A DNA stretch of 64,000 bases from Stenotrophomonas sp. MMGLT7 (lineage in GTDB: Bacteria > Pseudomonadota > Gammaproteobacteria > Xanthomonadales > Xanthomonadaceae). A program made the translations under genes and the position numbers. Below are positions 37,396 to 45,928 of this stretch, one piece after another. Numbering within the stretch: position 1 is the first letter of the stretch; every line of letters begins with the position of its first letter. The notes under the pieces were generated by a model, which was not told where the DNA came from, made no database searches, and saw only the letters and a list, made by a program, of their open reading frames with translations. The DNA lies in the NCBI RefSeq assembly GCF_021168555.1, contig NZ_JAJOZS010000002.1:396301-460300 (forward strand), written 5' to 3'.

Positions 37396-40053
37396 ATGTA
37401 TGCATTCGAGCGTTTCCGCCGCCCCGTACTGACCACGCTGGTGGTGCTGGGCGGGATGATCCTGTGCACGTGGGCGGCGGGGCGGCTCGGCGAGCGCCAT
37501 GCACTGGAGCGGGAGGACGCGCAGGTCCAGCGCCAGCTGGCGCTGTACTCGCAGTCGCTGCAGCAGCACATCGACCGCTACCGCACGCTGCCGCAGCTGC
37601 TGGCGCTGGATCCGGAGCTGCTGCAGGCGCTGTCGGCGCCGCTGGACGAACAGCGGCGCAACTACCTCAACCTGAAGCTGGAACGCGCCAACAGCGTCAC
37701 CCGCTCCTCCACGCTCACCCTGATCGATCGCCATGGCGTCGCCGTGGCCGCCAGCAACTGGCGCCTGGACAACAGCAACGTCGGCGTGGACTACAGCTTC
37801 CGCCCCTACGTGCAGCAGGCGCTGGCCAGCGGCAATGGCCGCTTCTACGGCATCGGCATGACCACCGGGGTGCCGGGCTACTTCCTGTCGCAGGCGATCG
37901 TCGACGCCCAGGGCCGGCGCATCGGCGCGATCGCCATCAAGATCGAGCTGGCCGCGCTGGAGCGCGAATGGCTGAGCGTGCCCGACGTGGTGATGGCCAG
38001 CGACTCGCACGGGGTGGTGTTCCTGGCCAGCCGCGACGAATGGCGCTACCGCCAGCTGGTGCCGCTGGGGCCGGGCGATCGCGAGGAACTGGCGGCCACC
38101 CGCCAGTACGCCAGCCAGACCCTGCGGCCGATGCGCTACCGCACGCTCGGGCAGATCGACAGCGGCGGCCGGCTGGTCCGCTTCGAACTGCCGGCGCTGC
38201 CGGCGCCGGTGCTGTGGCGCAGCCTCACCCTGGCCGACAGCCAGTGGCACCTGCACCTGCTGCACGACGCCGCGGCGGTCACCGCCGCCGGCCGCAGCGC
38301 CGCGCTGGCCGCCGGCGGCGGCTGGCTGGCGCTGTCGTTCCTGACGCTGTTCGTGCAGCAGCGCAGGCGCACCTCGGCGCTGCGCCAGCGCAGCCGCGAG
38401 GAACTGGAGACGCTGCTGCAGCAGCACGCGCTGGAGCTGCGCACCGCCCAGGACAGCCTGGTGCAGGCCGCGCAGCAGGCCGACAGCGGGCTCAGCCGCA
38501 GCCTGGAGCACCTGCCGCAGGGGGTGGTGATCATCGACGCGCAGCTGCGGCTGGTGGCCTGGAACTCGCGCTACGTCGAGCTGTTCCGCTTCCCGCCCGG
38601 GCTGGTCCGGGTGGGGCGGCCGATCGAGGACATCTTCCGCTACAACGCCCGCCGCGGCCTGCTCGGCCCGGGCTCGATCGAGGCCGCCATCGAGCGCCGC
38701 CTCAACCACCTGCGCAGCGGCAGCCCGCACATGCGCGAGAGCGAGAAGGACGACGGCACGGTGCTGGAGATCCGCGGCAACCCGCTGCCCGACGGCGGCT
38801 TCGTCACCAGCTACGCCGACATCACCAGCTACAAGAATGCCGCGCGCGAACTGCGCTCGCTGGCCGATGCGCTGGAGCACCGCGTGGAGGAACGCACCCG
38901 CGACCTGGAGGCGGCCAAGCGCGAGGCCGAGGCCGCCAACCGCTACAAGACCCGCTTCGTCGCCTCGGCAGTGCACGACCTGCTGCAGCCGCTCAATGCC
39001 GCGCGCATGTTCGTCTCGGCGCTGCGCGGCCGGCTCGACGACGACAGCCGCCAGATCGCCGACCACGTGGATGCCGCGCTGGCGGCGCAGGACGGCATCC
39101 TCAACAGCCTGCTGGACATCTCGCGGCTGGAGTCGCGCACCCTGCAGACCCACGTGCACGATTTCGCGCTGGGGCCGCTGCTGGACACCCTGGCGCGCGA
39201 GTTCGGCATCGTCGCCGACTCGCGCGGCCTGCGCCTGGACCGCGTGGCCACGAATGCGGTGGTGCGCAGCGACCCGGCGCTGCTGCGGCGCATCCTGCAG
39301 AACTTCCTGTCCAACGCGATCCGCTACACCCGCCGCGGCCGCATCCTGATCGGCTGCCGGCGCGACGGCGGCCAGCTGCGCATCGAGGTGCACGACCAGG
39401 GGCCGGGCATCCCCGAGAGCCTGCAGCAGGAGATCTTCGAGGAGTTCCGCCGGCTCGACGACGGCGTGGCCAACGAGCGCGGCGCCGGACTGGGGCTGGC
39501 GATCGTCGAGCGCATCGGCCGCCTGCTCGGGCACCGCATCGGGCTGCGCTCGCGGCTGGGCCACGGCAGCGTGTTCTCGGTGAGCCTGCCGCTGGGCGAT
39601 CCGCTGGCGGCCGTCGCCGCGGTGCCGGACGCGGTGGTGGAGCACGAAGAGGACCTGCCGCTGCGCCATTGCCGGGTGTGGTGCATCGACGACGATCCGC
39701 GCGTATGCGAGGCCACGCGCACCCTGCTGCAGCGCTGGGGGTGCGATGTCGAGCTGGCCGACGGGCCGGAGGCGGCGCTGGCCACGGCGCGGCCCGGCCA
39801 CGCCCCCGACCTGGTGCTGCTGGACGTGCGCATGGGCCAGCAGCATGGGCCGCAGGTGCAGGCGCGGCTGGAACAGATCTGGCAGCGGCAGCCCACGGTC
39901 ATCCTGGTCACCGCCGAGCCGGACCAGGCGTTGCGCGCGCTGGCTCAGGATCGCGGCTGGGGCTTCCTGTCCAAGCCGGTGCGGCCGCCGGCGCTGCGGG
40001 CGCTGATCACGCAGTTGCTGCTGCGGCGGCAGGCCGGGCCTGCGGGGGGGTGA
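37396..40053 (+). CDS. DctB-like hybrid sensor histidine kinase with receiver domain
   Basis: An 885-residue membrane kinase. TM1 is near residues 13-32. The periplasmic domain (about 33-300) carries the dCache pattern of DctB-type dicarboxylate sensors (DYSFRPYVQQAL, FYGIGMTTGVPGYFLSQAIVD). TM2 lies about 301-320. A coiled coil is followed by a PAS domain (about 365-480), a HisKA box with His527 (VASAVHDLLQPLNAARM), the ATPase domain (GAGLGLAIVERIGRLLGH) and a C-terminal receiver with phospho-acceptor Asp810 (LVLLDVRMG). The cytoplasmic part resembles NahK/ErcS-type kinases. It probably senses C4-dicarboxylates and acts with the convergent LuxR-type regulator; both statements rest on homology and position. 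Confidence 0.9.
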   Translation: MYAFERFRRPVLTTLVVLGGMILCTWAAGRLGERHALEREDAQVQRQLALYSQSLQQHIDRYRTLPQLLALDPELLQALSAPLDEQRRNYLNLKLERANSVTRSSTLTLIDRHGVAVAASNWRLDNSNVGVDYSFRPYVQQALASGNGRFYGIGMTTGVPGYFLSQAIVDAQGRRIGAIAIKIELAALEREWLSVPDVVMASDSHGVVFLASRDEWRYRQLVPLGPGDREELAATRQYASQTLRPMRYRTLGQIDSGGRLVRFELPALPAPVLWRSLTLADSQWHLHLLHDAAAVTAAGRSAALAAGGGWLALSFLTLFVQQRRRTSALRQRSREELETLLQQHALELRTAQDSLVQAAQQADSGLSRSLEHLPQGVVIIDAQLRLVAWNSRYVELFRFPPGLVRVGRPIEDIFRYNARRGLLGPGSIEAAIERRLNHLRSGSPHMRESEKDDGTVLEIRGNPLPDGGFVTSYADITSYKNAARELRSLADALEHRVEERTRDLEAAKREAEAANRYKTRFVASAVHDLLQPLNAARMFVSALRGRLDDDSRQIADHVDAALAAQDGILNSLLDISRLESRTLQTHVHDFALGPLLDTLAREFGIVADSRGLRLDRVATNAVVRSDPALLRRILQNFLSNAIRYTRRGRILIGCRRDGGQLRIEVHDQGPGIPESLQQEIFEEFRRLDDGVANERGAGLGLAIVERIGRLLGHRIGLRSRLGHGSVFSVSLPLGDPLAAVAAVPDAVVEHEEDLPLRHCRVWCIDDDPRVCEATRTLLQRWGCDVELADGPEAALATARPGHAPDLVLLDVRMGQQHGPQVQARLEQIWQRQPTVILVTAEPDQALRALAQDRGWGFLSKPVRPPALRALITQLLLRRQAGPAGG

Positions 40054-40339
40054 GGTGCGGCAGGCTGCGCCGCGCCGCGCCGCCGAGCCCGGAGCACGGT
40101 CGAATGCGTCGTGCCGCCGGGGTCCGCGGGCCCATCCATGGGCGGCGCCCTCCGGGCCTGGGGAGATGGTCGTCGCGCAGGCATCAGGCATAGCGCGGCC
40201 GTTGGCCCGCCGCAGGCGGATTCGGCGGCGGTGGGCAAGGCCTGTCCTATGCGGCTGCGCATGGGGAGTGCTGAGGAGCGCAGCCTTCGAGCAACCTCGA
40301 AACGCATCGCCCCAGAAACGCATGGCCCCAGGGCCTGCC
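40054..40339. other. short intergenic region between kinase and regulator
   Basis: 286 bases between convergent genes. I see no terminator with a T-run and no gene. Confidence 0.4.
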
Positions 40340-40996
40340 CTACAGCGGCGCGATCGGGTCGCCTTCCGGCTCCAGCGCCTTGACCAGCACCGCCGCCTGG
40401 GTACGGCTGTGGCATTCGAGCTTGCGCAGGATCGCGGTGACATGCACCTTCACCGTGTTCTCGGCCAGCCCCAGTTCGTGGGCGATCTGCTTGTTGAGCA
40501 GGCCGTCGGCCAGGCACAGCAGCACGCGGAACTGCTGCGGCGTCAGCTGCGCCAGCCGCTGCGCCAGCCGCGCATCGGATTCGGAACGCTCGGCGGTCAG
40601 CGGCGGGAACCAGGTGCCGCCCTCGAGCACGGTCGCCACCGCCTCGCCGATGACGGACGAGGGCGAGGACTTGGAGATGAAGCCGGCCGCGCCGAACTGC
40701 TGCGCCCGGCGGATCACCCGCGGATGGTCGTTGGAGGAGATCACCACCACCGGTACGTCCGGGTGCTCGCCGCGCACGTACAGCAGCGCCGAGAAGCCGC
40801 GCGCGCCGGGCATCGCCAGGTCCAGCAGCACCAGGTCCGCCTGCGGGTACTGCTCCAGCGTGTCGTTGAGCGTGCCGGCGCTGGAGGCCTCGATCACCCG
40901 CACCCCGGCGATGGCCTGGCGCAGCGAATGCAGCAGCGCGGCGCGGAACAGCGGGTGGTCGTCGGCGACGATGAGGGTGGTGGTGCAGGCATCCAT
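40340..40996 (-). CDS. NarL/LuxR-type response regulator
   Basis: A 218-residue response regulator. The receiver domain has the acidic pair DDH at residues 12-14, phospho-acceptor Asp59 in LVLLDLAMPG, and Lys in GFISKSSP. The C-terminal LuxR HTH reads LTPQQFRVLLCLADGLLNKQIAHELGLAENTVKVHVTAILRKL. ATG 40996 was chosen over an upstream in-frame ATG because the receiver begins there. It is convergent with the DctB-like hybrid kinase and most likely its partner, as in DctS/DctR-type pairs rather than the sigma-54-dependent DctB/DctD. Likely targets are dctA, the porin or maeB. Confidence 0.9.
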   Translation of the reverse strand: MDACTTTLIVADDHPLFRAALLHSLRQAIAGVRVIEASSAGTLNDTLEQYPQADLVLLDLAMPGARGFSALLYVRGEHPDVPVVVISSNDHPRVIRRAQQFGAAGFISKSSPSSVIGEAVATVLEGGTWFPPLTAERSESDARLAQRLAQLTPQQFRVLLCLADGLLNKQIAHELGLAENTVKVHVTAILRKLECHSRTQAAVLVKALEPEGDPIAPL

Positions 40997-41103
40997 GCCG
41001 CGAGTCTGGCACGCGGGCGGCGGATTTTCCTCCCTGCGGCCAGCGTGGCGGCGCGCGCATTGCCGCAGGCGCGTGCCGCGCGCGCTCCCCGCCACGGGCA
41101 TCC

Positions 41104-41213
41104 GTAGGAGCGACTTCAGTCGCGATGGGCTTTATGCAGTTCCCTCTGCAAGAGCCCGCACATCTCCTGTGCGGGGATTCAAATCCAAGCCCATCGCGAC
41201 TGAAGTCGCCTAC
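41104..41213. repeat. REP-type palindrome, extended
   Basis: Left arm GTAGGAGCGACTTCAGTCGC and right arm GCGACTGAAGTCGCCTAC, with a longer centre than the other copies and two bases missing in the right arm. It lies between the LuxR-type regulator and the binding-protein gene. Confidence 0.85.
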
Positions 41214-41263
41214 GGTGATGGATCGATCGGCGTGCAGCGGCGCTGGCGAGGCGGCGAACGGCC

Positions 41264-42340
41264 TCAGGGCTGGGGCTCGTCCTGGCGCCGCACGCTGCTG
41301 CGCCAGGCATCCAGGAACTGGCGGCGCTTGAGCGCGTCCAGGTAGACCAGCAGGCCCGGTCCGAGCGCGATCGGGCGGAACGTGCGCGCCGGCGCCGTGC
41401 CGCGCGGGTCGCCGCCGGGCGGCAGGATCGGCATCAGCCGCGCTTCCCGGGAGAGCACCTGCTGCCCCCGCGGCGACAGCAGGTAGTCGAGGAAGCGCCG
41501 CGCCTCGGTGGCGTGCGCGGCGGCGCGCGGAATCACCGCGGTGCGCAGCGCCACCAGGGTGTAGTCCTCCGGCTGCACGATCGCCAGCGGCGCGCCGGCG
41601 TCGATGCGCGCCTGCGCATATGAGCCGAGCACGTTGTAGGCCAGCAGCAGTTCGCCGCTGGCGACCCGGTCCAGCAGTACGCCGGTGCGCTCCTCCAGGC
41701 GCACGCGGTTGTCGCCGAGCGCGGCCAGCAGCGCGCCGGCGATGCTGCCGAGCTGGCCGTCCTGGGTGGCGAACAGATAGCCGACGCCGCTGCGCTCGAC
41801 ATCGTAGGTCCCGACCCGGCCGCGCAGCGGCGCCGCCGGCGCGCGCAGCAGGTCCAGCAGCTGCCGCCGCGTGCGCGGGACCTGCGCGGACGGCAGCCGC
41901 CGCGTGTTGTAGACGATGGCGACCGGCTCGTAGCTGATGCCGAACACCTCGTGCCGCCAGTGCGCCCAGTCCGGCAACGCATCGGTCTGCGGCGAACGGT
42001 GCGGCAGCGCGTGGCCGTCGTTGGCCAGCTTGGTCTGCAGGTCCATGCCGGCGCTGATCAGCAGGTCTGCGGTGCCCCCGCCCGCGGCCTGACGCAGGTA
42101 GCGGGCATACATGTCCCCGGCGATCACGTCCTCGTAGACGACCTCGGTCGCCGGATGCAGCCGCTGGTAGTCGGCGATCACCGCGGCGAACACCTCGATG
42201 TCGGTCGAGCCCTGGATGCGCAGCTGCGCGGTCGCCGGCGCGTGGGCCGGGAACCGCTTCACCTCGCCCGGCGTGGCCCGGGCGGGGCCGGCCAGGGCGA
42301 GCAGCACCAGCAGCAGCGACAGTGGCAGTGGTCGGATCAT
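41264..42340 (-). CDS. periplasmic substrate-binding protein coupled to a sensor kinase
   Basis: A 358-residue type 2 periplasmic binding protein. A signal peptide (MIRPLPLSLLLVLLALAGPARA) is followed by an ABC-transporter solute-binding fold (LRIQGSTDIEVFAAVIADYQRLHPATEVVYEDV, ADLLISAGMDLQTKLANDG, FGISYEPVAIVYNTRRLP, ARRFLDYLLSPRGQQVLSREARLMP), closest in appearance to the AfuA/Fe3+-type group. Its ATG at 42340 overlaps the kinase stop codon (ATGA). No permease or ATPase gene lies nearby, so it may present ligand to the kinase rather than to an ABC transporter. The ligand is probably a tricarboxylate, by context only. Confidence 0.88.
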   Translation of the reverse strand: MIRPLPLSLLLVLLALAGPARATPGEVKRFPAHAPATAQLRIQGSTDIEVFAAVIADYQRLHPATEVVYEDVIAGDMYARYLRQAAGGGTADLLISAGMDLQTKLANDGHALPHRSPQTDALPDWAHWRHEVFGISYEPVAIVYNTRRLPSAQVPRTRRQLLDLLRAPAAPLRGRVGTYDVERSGVGYLFATQDGQLGSIAGALLAALGDNRVRLEERTGVLLDRVASGELLLAYNVLGSYAQARIDAGAPLAIVQPEDYTLVALRTAVIPRAAAHATEARRFLDYLLSPRGQQVLSREARLMPILPPGGDPRGTAPARTFRPIALGPGLLVYLDALKRRQFLDAWRSSVRRQDEPQP

Positions 42341-43728
42341 GCGTGCAGCCTCGGCAGGCGCAGCGTGGCCACCAGGCCGCCGCCGACGCGGTTGGAAAGA
42401 TCGATGCGCCCGCCGTGGCTGTCGACCACGCGCTTGACGATCGCCAGGCCCAGGCCGGCGCCACCGCCCGGGGCGTCGCCGCCGCGGGCGAAGCGTTCGA
42501 ACACGCGCTCGGCCTCGGCCGCGGGGATGCCCGGGCCGTGGTCGGCCACGGTCAGCACGCACTCGCGGCCCTGCACCGTCAGCGCCACCTGCAGCGCACC
42601 GTCGCCGCCGTACTTGCAGGCATTGTCGATCAGGTTCTTGATCGCCTCGCGCAGCAGCAGCGCATCGCCATGCACCCAGGCCGGCTCGCTGCCGATCGCC
42701 AGCTGCAGGCGCGGGCGCGGGGCGGACTGCGGCAATGCCTCGTGCACCGCCTGGTGCACCGCCTCGGCCAGGTCGAGCGCGGCGAAGCGCTGCAGGTTGG
42801 CGCGATGGATGACGCTGGCGTCGCTGAGCAGCTGGTTGAGCAGGCGGCTCATGTGGGTGGCGTTGCGCTCGATCGCCTCCAGGCTGCGCCGCATCTCGCG
42901 CGGGTCGTCCTCGTCCAGTGCCAGCTGCGCCTGCGCGCGCAGCGCCGCCAGCGGCGTGCGCATCTGGTGCGCTGCCTCGGCCATGAACGCGCGCAGGGTC
43001 TCGTTGCTGGCCGCCAACCGGCCCATGAAGCGGTTCAACGCGGCCACCACCTGGTCCATCTCCCGCGGCGCCGCCACCGCCAGCGGCTGCAGCTCGGACG
43101 GTTCGCGCCGCAACAGGTCGCGCTCGATCCGCACCAGCGGCCGCAGCGCGCGATGCACGCCGAGGCCGACCAGCGCCAGCGACAGCAGCGACAGCAGCCC
43201 GATCGCCAGCAGCGCGCGCGCCACCATGTCCTGCGCCAGCGCCTGGCGCGCGCGCCGGGTCTGCCCCACCTGCACCCGCACCTCGCCCTGCGCCGAGGCC
43301 GAGGACACCCGCCGCGCCACCACCACGAAGCGCACGACCTCGCCGCTGTAGGGCGCGTCGAACAGTTGCGGCGCGCCATCGGCGCCGGCGCGCGGCGCCG
43401 GCGGCAGGTCGGCGTAGCCGGTGACGGTGCGATCGCCGCCGTCGGACACGCGGTAGAACACCCGGTCCTCCGGCGCCATCGCCAGCAGGTCCAGCGCGGC
43501 GTACGGCAGGTCCACCTGCCACTGGCCGTCGACCAGCGCCACGCTGTCGATGATCGACAGCGCCGAGGACACCAGCAGGTGGTCGTAGGAACGGTTGGCC
43601 GCGCGCTGGCCGTAGTCGCGCGCGGCGAAGAACAGCAGCACCGCGCCCAGCGCCGACAGCACGCCCAAATACAGCCACAGCGTGCGCCGGATCGACGGCA
43701 CGCCGGCGCGCTCAGCCGGCACCGGCAT
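42337..43728 (-). CDS. TctE-like sensor histidine kinase
   Basis: A 463-residue inner-membrane kinase. TM1 is about residues 17-36 (LWLYLGVLSALGAVLLFFAA), then a periplasmic domain with VALVDGQWQVDLPYAALDLLAMAPEDRVFYRV, the TctE/2CSK_N pattern. TM2 is about 175-195, with a HAMP-like linker. His254 is in AEAAHQMRTPLAALRAQAQLAL. The ATPase domain has NLIDNACKYG and DHGPGIP with GAGLGLAIVKRVVDSHGG. It overlaps the response-regulator gene by 17 bases upstream and the binding-protein gene by four bases downstream, forming a three-gene unit. It probably detects citrate or a related acid through the binding protein. Confidence 0.93.
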   Translation of the reverse strand: MPVPAERAGVPSIRRTLWLYLGVLSALGAVLLFFAARDYGQRAANRSYDHLLVSSALSIIDSVALVDGQWQVDLPYAALDLLAMAPEDRVFYRVSDGGDRTVTGYADLPPAPRAGADGAPQLFDAPYSGEVVRFVVVARRVSSASAQGEVRVQVGQTRRARQALAQDMVARALLAIGLLSLLSLALVGLGVHRALRPLVRIERDLLRREPSELQPLAVAAPREMDQVVAALNRFMGRLAASNETLRAFMAEAAHQMRTPLAALRAQAQLALDEDDPREMRRSLEAIERNATHMSRLLNQLLSDASVIHRANLQRFAALDLAEAVHQAVHEALPQSAPRPRLQLAIGSEPAWVHGDALLLREAIKNLIDNACKYGGDGALQVALTVQGRECVLTVADHGPGIPAAEAERVFERFARGGDAPGGGAGLGLAIVKRVVDSHGGRIDLSNRVGGGLVATLRLPRLHA

Positions 43729-44401
43729 CCCCGCCGGCCGCTTCCTCCAGCAGGTAGCCGGAACCGCGCACGGTGACGATGCGCAGCGGCGCGGCGGCGA
43801 GCTTCCTGCGCAGGCGGCCGACGTACAGCTCGATCGCGTTGGGGCCGGCCTCGTCGTCGAAGCCGAACAGGCCGTTGCCGATCTCGTCCTTGCTCACCAC
43901 CTGGCCGAGCCGGCCGATGAGGATCTCCAGCAGCCGGTACTCGCGGTTGGGCAGCTCGATCACCGCGCCGTCGAGGCTGACCCGGTGCGCGGCGTTGTCG
44001 AACTGGAAGCCGCCGATCTGCACCAGTTCGCTGGCCTGGCCGCGGTTGCGCCGCAGCAGCACCCGGCAGCGCGCCTCGAACTCGCGGAAGTCGAACGGCT
44101 TGCCGAGGTAGTCGTCGGCGCCGACGTCCAGCGCCTGCACGCGGTCCTCGATGCCGTCGCGCGCGGTCAGCATCAGCACCGGCGTGCCGTCGCCGCGCTC
44201 GCGCATGCCGGCAAGCACGCGCAGGCCATCCAGCTTCGGCAGGCCGATGTCCAGCACCACCAGGTCGAAGCTCTGGTAGCGCAGCACGCTGGCCGCGGCC
44301 AGCCCGTCGCACTGCCAGTCCACCGCATGGCCGCTGCGGCGCATGCGGCGCACGATGGCGTCGGCGAGATCGGGGTTGTCTTCTACCAGCAGCAGGCGCA
44401 T
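43712..44401 (-). CDS. TctD-like OmpR-family response regulator
   Basis: A 229-residue regulator. The receiver has Asp51 in LVVLDIGLPKLDG and LGKPFDFREFEARC. The C-terminal winged helix has LPNREYRLLEILIGRLGQVVSKDEI and ELYVGRLRRKL with IVTVRGSGYLL. The start ATG 44401 places the receiver at residue 1; an in-frame ATG further upstream (44479) would only add repeat-encoded residues. First gene of the three-gene regulatory unit, divergent from the porin gene at 44585. It likely activates the porin-CitMHS operon, as TctD does for tricarboxylate uptake in other bacteria. Confidence 0.93.
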   Translation of the reverse strand: MRLLLVEDNPDLADAIVRRMRRSGHAVDWQCDGLAAASVLRYQSFDLVVLDIGLPKLDGLRVLAGMRERGDGTPVLMLTARDGIEDRVQALDVGADDYLGKPFDFREFEARCRVLLRRNRGQASELVQIGGFQFDNAAHRVSLDGAVIELPNREYRLLEILIGRLGQVVSKDEIGNGLFGFDDEAGPNAIELYVGRLRRKLAAAPLRIVTVRGSGYLLEEAAGGDAGAG

Positions 44402-44407
44402 CGGGCC

Positions 44408-44499
44408 GGGAATCGGGAATGGAGAATCGGGAATGGTAAAGGCAAGGCGGCCGCCGCTCCTGTTTTTCCCATTCTCCATTCCCGATTCCCCATTCCCGC
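44408..44499. repeat. GGGAAT-type composite repeat between tctD-like and porin genes
   Basis: GGGAATCGGGAATGG-type units (44408-44435) and their inverted copies (44468-44499), a variant of the GGGATT family. It fills most of the 183-base divergent control region. Confidence 0.75.
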
Positions 44500-44584
44500 C
44501 CGCCCTGACAGGTCGATGACAGCTTCACCGGCCTAGTCTGCCGGCCACATCGCAGCGCGCTGCTGCGCACACCTGGGAGGGTAT

Positions 44585-45784
44585 GTGGCCATACGCACAC
44601 TGTGCCTGCACGTCGTCGTCGCCTGCGCGACGCCCGGCCTGGCCTTCGCCGCACACGCGGCCGACGGCGACGACGAGTCGCCAGTCAGCGCCAAGATCGG
44701 CGGACGCATCCACTGGGACTTCGCCCGCTTCGACAACGACGGCCGCGGCGCGCCCAATGCCGACGACACCGAGTTCCGCCGGGTCTGGCTGGACGTGTCC
44801 GGCCGGTTCTTCGGCCTCGGCTACAAGATCGAGGGCGACTTCGCCGGACTGCAGGACGATTTCAACAGCAAGGGCATCGAGGCCAAGGACGTCTACCTGA
44901 CCCGCACGTTCTCCGGCGGCGTGCTGAGCATCGGCCAGTTCAAGCAGTACTTCTCGCTGGACGACCGCACCGGCTCCAACTACGGCAGCTTCCTGGAACG
45001 CGGCGGCGCGGCCAGCACGCTGGCGCCGCTGTACCGCAAGGCGGTGTCGTGGCAGGCCGCGGGCCGGGACTACACCTGGGCCGCCAGTGTCTACAGCCTG
45101 GAGAGCATCGACGTCTCCAGCATAAAGGGCGATGCCGTCGGCGGCCGCGCCACCTGGGCGCCCGGCGCGCGCGATGGCGACGTGCTGCACCTGGGCCTGT
45201 CGCTGGCGCACGAGCGCTACGACCATCCGGGCGCCAACGGCGCGCAGTCGCTGCAGATACGCCCGCGCCCGGCCGGACACCTGTCCGACGCCAGCCGCAT
45301 CACCCTGGCCAGCTTCGCCGACGGCCGCGACACCGACGTCGACAAGTGGTCGCTGGAGTACGCCCAGGTGCGCGGTCCGCTGTCGTGGCAGGGCGAGTTC
45401 AGCGGCGGACGCTTCGACGACGGCGCGCAGCGCGCGACAGTGAAGTCGGCGTACGGCTTCGTGAGCTGGTTCGTCACCGGCGAGTCGCGCGCCTATGACG
45501 GCAAGACCGGCCGCTTCGCCCGGGTAAAGGACCTGCGCCACCGCAACGGCGCGCTCGAGCTGGCGCTGCGCTACGACCGCATGTGGGGCGAGCAGCACTA
45601 CCACGGCCAGCCCGACCTGATCGATGCCTGGACCGAGTCGTGGACGCTGGGCGCGAACTGGTACCTGCGGCCGAACCTGCGGCTGATGCTGGACCTGATC
45701 GACAGCCGCAACCGCGACCGCCTGGCCGGCGCCACCGTCGACCACACCCGCGCGGTGACCGGCCGCTTCCAGTTCGATTTCTGA
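44585..45784 (+). CDS. OprP-family porin (citrate cluster)
   Basis: An outer-membrane porin of 399 residues with a signal peptide ending near FAAHAADG and barrel sequence with VSAKIGGRIHWDFARFDND, LTRTFSGGVLSIGQFKQYFSLDD, SWFVTGESRAYDGKTGRFAR and a terminal FQFDF. The start is GTG at 44585, with GGGAGGG directly upstream; a near ATG at 44583 is out of frame. It is divergent from the TctD/TctE-type genes and precedes CitMHS by 144 bases with a REP in between, so it likely provides the outer-membrane step for the same substrate. Confidence 0.9.
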   Translation: MAIRTLCLHVVVACATPGLAFAAHAADGDDESPVSAKIGGRIHWDFARFDNDGRGAPNADDTEFRRVWLDVSGRFFGLGYKIEGDFAGLQDDFNSKGIEAKDVYLTRTFSGGVLSIGQFKQYFSLDDRTGSNYGSFLERGGAASTLAPLYRKAVSWQAAGRDYTWAASVYSLESIDVSSIKGDAVGGRATWAPGARDGDVLHLGLSLAHERYDHPGANGAQSLQIRPRPAGHLSDASRITLASFADGRDTDVDKWSLEYAQVRGPLSWQGEFSGGRFDDGAQRATVKSAYGFVSWFVTGESRAYDGKTGRFARVKDLRHRNGALELALRYDRMWGEQHYHGQPDLIDAWTESWTLGANWYLRPNLRLMLDLIDSRNRDRLAGATVDHTRAVTGRFQFDF

Positions 45785-45807
45785 GATGCCTGCCTTTCCC
45801 GCCTTGC

Positions 45808-45875
45808 GTAGGAGCGGCTTCGGCCGCGATGGGGCTTTCCCGGTGAAGCCCGATCGCGACTGAAGTCGCTCCTAC
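45808..45875. repeat. REP-type palindrome (hybrid arms)
   Basis: The left arm is of the GGCTTCGGCCGC type and the right arm of the GACTGAAGTC type, so the two arms come from different subtypes. It lies between the porin and CitMHS genes. Confidence 0.85.
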
Positions 45876-45928
45876 AAGCAAAGCGAAAAGCGTTTCCCCT
45901 CCCCCGCGATACCCGAGGAATCCCGCCC

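Noticed and set aside
37363-40443. A 1026-codon minus-strand frame across the hybrid kinase
   Set aside because: Shadow of the kinase gene; composition is His/Arg/Gln/Ala-rich with no recognisable domain.
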